Assembly (NCBI GenBank): GCA_030674915.1
Contig: JASXSV010000002.1
Span: 124,001 to 188,000, forward strand
Reading direction: 5' to 3'
DNA from: Candidatus Endonucleibacter bathymodioli
Lineage (GTDB): Bacteria > Pseudomonadota > Gammaproteobacteria > Pseudomonadales > Endozoicomonadaceae
DNA length: 64,000 nt
The notes below the pieces were generated by a model. The model had not been told where the DNA came from. It searched no databases and was given only the letters and a program-made list of their open reading frames with translations. Each line of letters starts with the position of its first letter. Positions within the stretch are counted from its first letter, which is position 1. The translations under genes were made by a program, and so were the position numbers. Positions 57,026 to 64,000 of the stretch are shown piece after piece.

Positions 57026-58063
57026 ATGAATATATTAAAATGGTTGCCTAATGTTATCTTTGTAGGCATTATAAATTTTTTTGTATGCTTTCAAGTTTAT
57101 GCTTATATTGACACTGACTCTGAAACGGACAGTGATAAGCAAGTAAGTGAGAGAACTCCTTTTGCGGGGCTGTACACGCCGGCTAAAAGATGTCAAGCAT
57201 TTGTCAAGGGTGAAAGAAGTGCTGACTTTAAACGGCAAATGGAAGAGCTAATGGTATCTGAAAATGCATATTATCATTCGTGCTCTTTTATTGAAGCCCA
57301 TAGGGAAGCAAATATTGGTAAGGGTGACCACATTGTTTTAAAGGCAAAAGATAGAAATAAATATATTATTGTATCATATTTCAGTTCTGAGGCTTTTGCT
57401 AACGGATTTAGTATAAATGATAGAGTTGATCTTCCAATTGAAGCTGAGAGGCATTTTTGTAACTGGTTTCTTGGCGTCAATCACATGAGATCCATCTCTT
57501 ATGTCTATAGTGGGATGACTGATAGTGGAATGATTACTGATTCAGCAAAGGATGATTCCGAAACCTATCGTGGAACTGATGGCTACGGTGTGACAGTCAA
57601 GGTTCGCATTCCTATGGATCAGTGGTGTGTGTATAGTGTTGAATATGATTCTGCAGGAAGAGTTAGAGATAGACAGTTTTCTCCAGATATACATAAATTC
57701 ATACATAACCGTTTCAGGGCTCGTGACTACATTGTTTCGCCAATTAGTGACTATTTCCGTGATAGCTATATTGAATCTGTCGTAAGTAACCCAATAGTGC
57801 ATGCGCTGGCGCTAATGTTTGTCTTCAAAAACAGGCATACTGTAGCTGCCGGAGCAATGGGAGCAACAATTGCGGTGGGGAAAGGGGTGCAGGCCATTTC
57901 TTCTGGGGGCGTTGTTTTAGTTGGTAGCGCGTACCATGCTGTAAATTTTATTCTTGAGGCTAGCCCAGTAACTTCAGCGATGAATCTTTTATATATTTAT
58001 AATTTAGGTTTGACGAGGGTGGCTAAGAATTACTTATCATTTTTCTTAAAAGGTGATAAGTAA
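57026..58063 (+). CDS. Secreted protein of unknown family A, copy 2
   Basis: A 345-residue protein; ATG 57026 follows gaggg at 5 bp. Signal peptide at 1-26 (MNILKWLPNVIFVGIINFFV, CFQVYA). It shares with the protein at 54202-55275 the YHSCS site, IGKGDHIVLKAKDRNKYIIV, SINDRVDLPIEAERHF, GTDGYGVTVKVRIPMDQW and YSVEYDSAGRVRDRQFSPD blocks. The hydrophobic Gly-rich C-terminus is also shared (VHALALMFVFKNRHTVAAGA; ISSGGVVLVGSAYHAVNFIL). The conserved pattern in spite of clear divergence suggests selection on both copies. Function is unknown; a secreted membrane-active or envelope protein is one possibility. Confidence 0.72.
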   Translation: MNILKWLPNVIFVGIINFFVCFQVYAYIDTDSETDSDKQVSERTPFAGLYTPAKRCQAFVKGERSADFKRQMEELMVSENAYYHSCSFIEAHREANIGKGDHIVLKAKDRNKYIIVSYFSSEAFANGFSINDRVDLPIEAERHFCNWFLGVNHMRSISYVYSGMTDSGMITDSAKDDSETYRGTDGYGVTVKVRIPMDQWCVYSVEYDSAGRVRDRQFSPDIHKFIHNRFRARDYIVSPISDYFRDSYIESVVSNPIVHALALMFVFKNRHTVAAGAMGATIAVGKGVQAISSGGVVLVGSAYHAVNFILEASPVTSAMNLLYIYNLGLTRVAKNYLSFFLKGDK

Positions 58064-58237
58064 CGACATTAAACTATTGCAGTTATTCCTCTGTAATAGG
58101 TATGTATTTTAAATTATTTTGTGTGGTTGTGAGTGTTTAGGATCCGTGTGCATTCGCTAAATACTAGCAATCATTTAGATACTTGAGAATGCATACCAGT
58201 TATTCATTGAATTAGTCGATGTTTTTGGTAAATCAAC

Positions 58238-58262
58238 ACCCATTCCGCCTCTCGGAATGGGT
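58238..58262. other. Perfect 10-bp stem hairpin
   Basis: acccattccg and cggaatgggt pair around the loop cctct. There is no T-run, so it is not a typical terminator. It lies 175 bp after the secreted family A copy 2 and before an IS30-type relic. Confidence 0.5.
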
Positions 58263-58399
58263 CCTAGATTCCCGCAATAACCGACACACTTGGAATTGAT
58301 TTGAGAGTCAGCTGCTCCTAAGCTGTAGTTCTCACACAATGACTCAGGTGCCATGGAAACTCTTACAAGCAGCTGACTATGGCTGAACGGCACCAGATT

Positions 58400-59240
58400 T
58401 AATTCCTCAGCACACTCGTATTTTCGGTGGGTAGGCTCGGTGGTTATCTGAACCGCTCAAATAAAACAATCTCCCTAGAGCTCAAGCGTATCACCTGGGG
58501 GCTTATAACGCAGAGGAAACTCATCGCCACAGCTTGAGAGGGCGCAAGACGGCTATTAAGTTTCACCAAAGAACTGATGTGGTAAGTCGGCAGGTGGAGT
58601 CCAGGCTAAACTTAGGCTTTACACCTGATCAAATTGCAGGGAACATGAACTTTGAGTCTTATGATGGGGTGATTGGTTACCAGACTATTTATCGCCTAAT
58701 CAAAAAAACCAATGGAGAGGCCTTCTCCCACGCAAAGGTAAGCGTTATCGGCAGCGGAATGGCGCTGAGGCTGGAGGCAGCATCATTCCTGACCGAGAGG
58801 ATATTTATCAGCGATCAGACTGCGTGGATCTGAAAAAAGAGGTCGGCCACTGGAAGGGGGATAACGTTCACGGCCAAGATGGATGTCTTGTGACGCTGAC
58901 CGAGCATGTCTCGAAGCTTCTTTTGACGGTCAGAGTTAAAACAAGACCAAAAAAGAAGTGAGCAGGCCATCAAAAAGAAGCTGTGGCCTTACAAGAGTAT
59001 TTGTCAGACCATTACGTTTGATAACGGTGGCGAGTTTGCCGGCCATGCAAGTATCGATAAATAATTAGGCTGTAATACCTACGTTGCTAAGCCATACCAC
59101 TCATGGAAGCGTGGACTTAACGAGAATGCTAATGGCTTGCTACGGATATTGTTCTCAAAGAGAGTGAAGATTGGCGACGTGGCGAAAAATAAATTTGATG
59201 AGGCTCAGTTTTTAATCAACATACGGGAACGAAAAGATTT
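58400..59240 (+). pseudogene. IS30-family transposase (third type), decayed
   Basis: Readable pieces are HSLRGRKTAIKFHQRTD and VSRQVESRLNLGFTPDQIAG (58534-58630) with GYQTIYRLIKKTNGEAF. Later, in other frames, come VGHWEGDNVHGQDGCLVTLT, TITFDNGGEFAGHASIDK followed by a stop, and PYHSWKRGLNENANGLLR. It ends at INIRERKDF where IS30-B starts. It is distinct in sequence from the other two IS30-type elements in the window. Confidence 0.75.
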
Positions 59241-60341
59241 CGCGGATTCAAATCTGAAGTGCATCACAGTCTAAGCTGTTAGCGCAGCTCTATGCTCTTC
59301 CATTAGTTGGTCAGGCGTTTTGAAGCCAAGATGTTTTCTTAGACGAGAATTAAGCCGCTTTACAGCTCTCTCCACCTCTATCGGTGTAACTTTTTTAAAG
59401 TCTGTATTCTTTGGAAAATATTGTCGCAGTAAGCCGTTGGTGTTTTCGTTTAGCCCTCGCTCCCAAAATCTATAGGGGTGCGCAAAATAAACATCTGCTG
59501 ACAGCGCTTTACTGACCTTCTCATTGTACGCAAACTCTTTTCCATTGTCAGCCGTAATCGCGTGAACCCGATCCTTAATCGGCTTAATAAGCAGGGCGAT
59601 GGTCGCCGCGGTGACATCGGTTGCACTTTTAATCGACCTGCGCAGATAATGTATACTTCATCACCCGCTCAACAATCGTCACTAGAGCGCCGCTGTAGCC
59701 CTTTCCGAGCACCGTATCTATCTCCCAGTCACCGATGCGAGATTTATCGTCAACAACACTGGGACGCTCATCAATGCTCATTCGATTTTTTATCTGCCTC
59801 CGCGTAGATTTGTCGTTACGTCGCTTGTCGTATTTCTTGCCCTGGCGGCGCAGATGCGTATAAAGGTCGTCGCCTCCCGCCTGCTTATCGGCCCAAATGT
59901 GGCGATAAATAATTTCATGGCTAATCAGCTTCTCCTATCATATAGCAGCCAACCTGACACCTGTTCGGGACTCCATTCATACGGAGCTTGGCCTCGATCA
60001 CGATTATCATTGCCGGGGTCATTTTAGTCGGTTTAACTGCAGTCTGGCGTCGCTGCATAGCCTTAGCTTGCGCCTGTTTATGACGATAGCCCCTGTCACC
60101 CGTATTTCTGGCCAGTTCTCTACTTACCGTAGGCTGACTCACCCCCTATAATTTTCGCCACCTCCCTTTGTGTACAACCGCTGTTCTTTAGGGCTGAAAT
60201 CTGGCATCGTTGCTCGTAGGTCAGTTGTTGGTAGTATCTCGTCATCACATCATCTCTTGCCGGAGAAAAAGGGTAGGAGCTTACTTTCAGCTGGCCCTTC
60301 TTCTACCTGATTAGATGATGCACTTCGGATTTGAATCCGCG
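59241..60341 (-). pseudogene. IS30-family element IS30-B with decayed transposase
   Basis: The ends are cgcggattcaaatctgaagtgcat and its inverse (atgcacttcggatttgaatccgcg), with a TTT duplication at 59238-59240 and 60342-60344. The transposase begins near 60245 (MTRYYQQLTYEQRCQISALK) and loses frame in the helix-turn-helix. It continues in pieces (VSRELARNTGDRGYRHKQAQ; later the NEKVSKAL and PYRFWERGLNENTNGLLRQY equivalents). A 186-bp end fragment of the same element is at 25655-25840. Confidence 0.8.
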
Positions 60342-60484
60342 TTTAAACTACTCTAGTCCGATTTAGTTTTTATCGGGTAAGCGTGTTAGTTCTTGTGGAA
60401 GTCTAGGGGGAATTTAAGTTCTGGGGATTTATGAAATGGCCTTGAATATAGTTTATATCCGGCATGCCGATAGAGGTTATAGGA

Positions 60485-62197
60485 ATGTCTTTATATTCAG
60501 GAAACATTATGATTACTCTCGGTTCCAACGGTTATTATGGTGGATACAGCCAAGCAAGCTTTAGTCCTAATTTATTATCTTATGGTATGCTTGGGCCCTA
60601 TAAAGTTAGTGTCGCGTATAACCAAGGTAATAACATTAACTCGTTTATACGTCTTATGGCCAATAGCTCAGCATCTTTTAATCCAGCAGTCTGCACCCCC
60701 CTGCCAGCTGATAAATTAAGGGCCTATGGCACTCCGTTTGGCCCTGTCAACTACCAAAATATTTTTGGGCGATATATTACTCCATGGCCAGTTAATCCAT
60801 TTTTTGCGAATTTAGGGCTACGTTATAATACTGACGTTTTATATCGTCAAACCCAATTTCTAGCTACACAACAAGCACAACAAATGCAGCAAGCACAACA
60901 AATGCAGCAAGCACAACAAATGCAGCAAGCACAACAAATGCAGCAAGCACAACAAATGCAACAAGCACAACAAATGCAGCAAGCACAACAAATGCAACAA
61001 ATACAACAAATGCAACAAGCACAACCAATGCAACAAGCACAACCAATGCAACAAGTACAACCAATGCAACAAGTACAACCAATGCAACAAGTACAACAAG
61101 TACAACAAGTACAACAAGTACAACAAGTACAACAAATGCAACAAGCACAACCAATGCAGCAAGAACATGAACAAGAAGTACATGAACAAGAAGGATCACA
61201 GGCACAACAAATAGGACAAGATTCTGTCGTATCGGTGCAAGGGTTAGAGAATTCTAAAGGGCATGCAAGTCACAACGATATGTCCGAAGATCAACTGAAA
61301 GCAGACGGACTACAGCATTCTATCAAACAACAAGAAGAAGTTGTTTCCTCGCCAGCTTTCATTCCAGTTGCAACAGACCAATTGAAAGCTGAAACAGTTG
61401 GATCAAAACAAGAAAAAAACGTCGATGAGTTAAAGGCTGTAGCGGAAATAGGAATGAATAGTCTAGTTTCCCAGCCTGACAATTCAAATAAACTAAATGG
61501 TGTTGAAGTGGAGGTGAAACAGGTGTTCGGAGATGTAATGTCATCAGAATCCTTGGAAAAGATGGAGTCTCTTTTGAGGAGCGGTGATACTAAAGATATT
61601 CTTTCATTTTTAAGTGATAAGAGCATTGCTGTTAACTCAAAGATGGTCACAGAAAGCGGTAACACCCTACTACATCTTGCATGCAATTATAGGCGTCATA
61701 GCTTTGCCCAAGCTCTTGTAGAAGGTGGATGCGAAGTTGATAACGAGAATAATGATGGCGTGACACCATTAGCTATGGCATGTGCGGATAACAATGTAAC
61801 GTTTGCTCGGCTATTGTTGGACAAAGGCGCCGACCCCGTAAAACAAGCTAATAATGATAGCCAAAGATATACTATTTTACACACTGCCTGTATCAGAAAA
61901 CATGGGAGCATAATTAAACTGCTGCTAGAAAAGATGCAAGAGAATAACCTTCCGGTAGATCTTAAAACAGGTAATGGACTTACGCCATTGATGCTATCGG
62001 CGTGCCTTGGTGACAGTAGAGCGGTTAACCATCTTCTCAAGTTAGGGGCAAACCCTTGGTTGAGATTTAAGAACAGTGCGGAGGGCACCGATTGCAATTC
62101 ATATGAGTTAGCTGCGATGAGTAAGTTAAACTTTTTCACCAAGAAGGCATTGAAAAGTTTTATGGGAAAACACCCGATGGCATCTTTCAAAGCCTAG
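60485..62197 (+). CDS. Ankyrin-repeat protein with QQMQQA tract, candidate effector
   Basis: A 570-residue protein. ATG 60485 has gagg 8 bp upstream; the frame is open to 60464. The N-terminal 125 residues are Tyr/Asn/Gly/Ser-rich without a signal peptide. Residues about 128-228 are a 6-residue repeat tract (QQMQQA, drifting to PMQQVQ and QVQQVQ). An acidic linker follows, then about four ankyrin repeats at roughly 385-545 (GNTLLHLACNYRRHSFAQAL; GVTPLAMACADNNVTFARLL; YTILHTACIRKHGSIIKLLL; GLTPLMLSACLGDSRAVNHL). Ankyrin repeats bind other proteins and are common in secreted effectors of intracellular bacteria, so a host target is inferred. The plan of a low-complexity head plus functional tail is shared with the 1870-residue protein at 39099. 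Confidence 0.82.
   Translation: MSLYSGNIMITLGSNGYYGGYSQASFSPNLLSYGMLGPYKVSVAYNQGNNINSFIRLMANSSASFNPAVCTPLPADKLRAYGTPFGPVNYQNIFGRYITPWPVNPFFANLGLRYNTDVLYRQTQFLATQQAQQMQQAQQMQQAQQMQQAQQMQQAQQMQQAQQMQQAQQMQQIQQMQQAQPMQQAQPMQQVQPMQQVQPMQQVQQVQQVQQVQQVQQMQQAQPMQQEHEQEVHEQEGSQAQQIGQDSVVSVQGLENSKGHASHNDMSEDQLKADGLQHSIKQQEEVVSSPAFIPVATDQLKAETVGSKQEKNVDELKAVAEIGMNSLVSQPDNSNKLNGVEVEVKQVFGDVMSSESLEKMESLLRSGDTKDILSFLSDKSIAVNSKMVTESGNTLLHLACNYRRHSFAQALVEGGCEVDNENNDGVTPLAMACADNNVTFARLLLDKGADPVKQANNDSQRYTILHTACIRKHGSIIKLLLEKMQENNLPVDLKTGNGLTPLMLSACLGDSRAVNHLLKLGANPWLRFKNSAEGTDCNSYELAAMSKLNFFTKKALKSFMGKHPMASFKA
60868..61165 (+). repeat. 18-bp tandem repeat tract (Gln-rich)
   Basis: Units of caacaaatgcagcaagca, at least six nearly identical at the 5' end, grading into ccaatgcaacaagtacaa and 9-bp gtacaacaa units. 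All indels of whole units keep the frame. The antisense frames here are repeat artefacts. Confidence 0.9.
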
Positions 62198-62442
62198 GTT
62201 TAACAAGATTATTTTATGATTTCTTTATTCTGCGCCTATATTCAAAATCATTATATGCCTCTTTCCTTTGAAGGTTTGAGGTTGCTCGCTCCTTCGCTCA
62301 TATCAATCACAGGATTTCTCTAGTCTTATGGGGATTCGATAGCTTGTCGCCTACTCACACCATCAGCGGTAACAGGTAGATCCAAGTACGACAGAATAGA
62401 CTCAGAAAAATTTATCAACGTCACGTGGTTAACGTAAAGTTT

Positions 62443-63711
62443 TTATTGGACTGCCTTGCTTTTCTCGATCAACCCTTTAATGGTTGTGCCTTGCACAAGA
62501 ATAGAAAACATAACAACACCATAACTCATAACCATCAGTAGCTCGCGCAGATCAATATTTTGTTCAGCTACTAGTATGATGCCAGAAGGAACTGACATTG
62601 CCATAGCTAAAGCCAAGCCGCCGCGCAGCCCGCCCCAGATCAAAATCTTCTCAGCAAAGGGGTTATAACTCCGGAATCTCCGAAAACACTGATAGGGCAG
62701 GACGACGCTTAGGGTGCGAGCAATAAGCACTAAGGGAATGGCTAAAAACATAAACTGCCAGTCAGCATAGTGGAATTCTACGAGTAATAATATCAAACCA
62801 ATCAGCAAAAAAAGTAGAGAGTTAAAATATTCTTCAATTAAAAACCAAAACCTCTTCAGACGTATGCGACCTTCAGTATCAAAATGGACGTGGGTAGTTA
62901 AAGCTCCTAGGCTAATACCGCAGCAGACAATTGCTAGAGGTGCTGAAACACCAATCATCACAGCAATAACGTAACCACAGGTGGGGGCAATAAAAGTAAA
63001 TAGGACTTTTTGACTCTCGTCGTCACTTAAAGAAATCAGCCAGTGCAGAATTATAGAGAGCAAGAGACCAAACCCAACTCCGCCAACAACCTCGTGAGTA
63101 AATAGCCAGCTCACAGAAGCCAAAGTCAATGGCGTTTTAGAAAAGGCGAGCTGGGATATAGAAACAAACAGTACCAAGCCAATACCATCATTAAATAATG
63201 ACTCTCCCTCCACCTGGATAGCTATTTCCTGTGGTGCATGTAACTGGTTAATGATAGCCATTACTGAGATGGGGTCGGTAGGGGATATTAATGCACCAAA
63301 TAACAAGCAATAAATAAATGCAAGCTTAATTCCGAGTATTGGTGCAATCAGCCAGAGCAGGCCAGCAACAATGAAGGTGGATATAAGAGTGCTGATCAGA
63401 GCCAGAATAAAAACCTCCCATTTTTGTTGTTTCAACACCCCTAGACGAATATTAAGGGCGCCGGCAAAAAGAAGGAATCCGAGCAAGCCATCGACGAGCA
63501 AAGATCGAAAATCCAGTTCGTTTAACTCCTTAATAGCTTTGAAATACAGACTCGCACTAAAAAACTTACCAAATACAAGAATGCCAAGGCTTAGGCATAA
63601 CGCGCTAAGAGTAATGGCGATTGTAGTCTCCAAACGACTAATTTTTGATGATATCAATGCAGCAAGTAGAGCCAGCGCTGAAAGAATCGATAATAATACG
63701 TAAGTGCCCAT
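62443..63711 (-). CDS. CPA1-family Na+/H+ antiporter
   Basis: A 422-residue inner-membrane protein with about 12 hydrophobic segments, exchanging cations for protons. Family signatures: FGALISPTDPISVMA (Asp146), EGESLFNDGIGLVLF with the Asn174-Asp175 pair typical of electroneutral CPA1 exchangers, and ILIWGGLRGGLALAMAMSVP near 345-365. The start ATG 63711 has tagga about 6 bp before it. The C-terminal regulatory tail of larger members is absent, giving a compact bacterial NhaP-like length. It would serve pH and sodium homeostasis. The gene stands alone on the minus strand, facing the ankyrin gene. Exact ion preference cannot be read from sequence. Confidence 0.9.
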   Translation of the reverse strand: MGTYVLLSILSALALLAALISSKISRLETTIAITLSALCLSLGILVFGKFFSASLYFKAIKELNELDFRSLLVDGLLGFLLFAGALNIRLGVLKQQKWEVFILALISTLISTFIVAGLLWLIAPILGIKLAFIYCLLFGALISPTDPISVMAIINQLHAPQEIAIQVEGESLFNDGIGLVLFVSISQLAFSKTPLTLASVSWLFTHEVVGGVGFGLLLSIILHWLISLSDDESQKVLFTFIAPTCGYVIAVMIGVSAPLAIVCCGISLGALTTHVHFDTEGRIRLKRFWFLIEEYFNSLLFLLIGLILLLVEFHYADWQFMFLAIPLVLIARTLSVVLPYQCFRRFRSYNPFAEKILIWGGLRGGLALAMAMSVPSGIILVAEQNIDLRELLMVMSYGVVMFSILVQGTTIKGLIEKSKAVQ

Positions 63712-64000
63712 AAGAATTCCTAGTTTTATCTCCTAGATACATTAGCATAACTAATGACTTTAGCTACGCAAATTGGACTTTCCTCATTTTGTAAACCATT
63801 ATGCAGTTTACCAGCGCATTTAACACTAATTTATCGTATTTATGCACTGTTTCTAATGTTTCATGTTTCTAACTGCTTTTTGACGAACTTACTTTGCATG
63901 GCATTGTTTCAGCACACCATAGGGCACCAAAGTTTATGGTCTTTGCGAATGATTGAGGCAATAGCGGTCAGCCGATAACCTCACCATAAATTTTTTTATT
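63712..64000. other. Right-edge intergenic region with a spacer-like repeat
   Basis: At about 63784-63835 the text cattttgtaaaccattatgc, then ccagcgcatttaacac, resembles the spacer of the secreted-paralog array (cattttgtatgtcattacga; gggcacttaacac). No paralog gene is seen here, so the spacer exists also as a dispersed repeat. Confidence 0.35.

Noticed and set aside
58238..58262. Hairpin read as a rho-independent terminator
   Set aside because: The stem is perfect but no T-run follows on either side.
60860..61205. Leu/Val-rich antisense frames resembling membrane proteins
   Set aside because: They are the reverse of the CAA/CAG repeat tract in the ankyrin protein gene.
63754..63978. 74-codon frame at the right edge
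   Set aside because: It runs through a spacer-like repeat and shows no protein features.

Overview
The window looks like a chromosomal segment of a host-associated gammaproteobacterium. The conserved genes point to this lineage: murI, the ribosomal oxygenase gene roxA, ubiF, an H-NS-type protein, tonB and a CPA1 antiporter all resemble gammaproteobacterial proteins. The sequence is AT-rich and full of decayed insertion sequences. It also carries secreted paralog families, an ankyrin protein, a very large coiled-coil protein and a giant adhesin. An intracellular symbiont or parasite of an animal (Endozoicomonas/Endonucleobacter type) would fit, but this is inference; no marker gene here fixes the genus.

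Layout. 1-4200: start of a secreted protein, murI, roxA and ubiF. 4422-6702: an IS5-family element carrying a nested IS30-family element; both target duplications are visible. 6814-25260: a type I-secreted giant adhesin (about 4833 aa) with cadherin/VCBS repeats and several lectin-like or carbohydrate-binding-like modules, followed by a second, decayed copy of the same gene. 25401-29166: an unknown gene broken by an island of IS30 and IS5 pieces, plus an IS5 remnant. 29630-33083: an IS481-like pseudogene interrupted by an IS5 copy, then an intact IS30 copy. 33272-38271: H-NS-like protein, a small unknown gene, IS remnants, TonB and a prephenate-dehydratase-like protein. 39099-44711: an 1870-aa coiled-coil protein with a possible C-terminal cysteine-protease-like region. 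45551-53001: four intact and one frameshifted paralog of a secreted protein that carries an HxD...H...R signature of 2-oxoglutarate/Fe(II) oxygenases; a sixth truncated copy lies at 55953-56850. 54202-55275 and 57026-58063: a divergent pair of another secreted family flanking that sixth copy. 58380-60341: two nested IS30-type pseudo-elements. 60485-62197: ankyrin protein with a QQMQQA repeat tract. 62443-63711: CPA1 Na+/H+ antiporter.

How it fits together. The housekeeping genes are ordinary. The rest reads as a host-interaction repertoire (adhesin, two secreted families, ankyrin and coiled-coil candidate effectors) that expands by tandem duplication and decays by point frameshifts, nonsense codons and IS insertion. 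No type I, III or IV secretion genes are in the window, so export routes are inferred only from signal peptides and the adhesin's C-terminal signal. The strongest candidate for something undescribed is the tandem family of secreted 2OG-oxygenase-like proteins at 45.5-53 kb.
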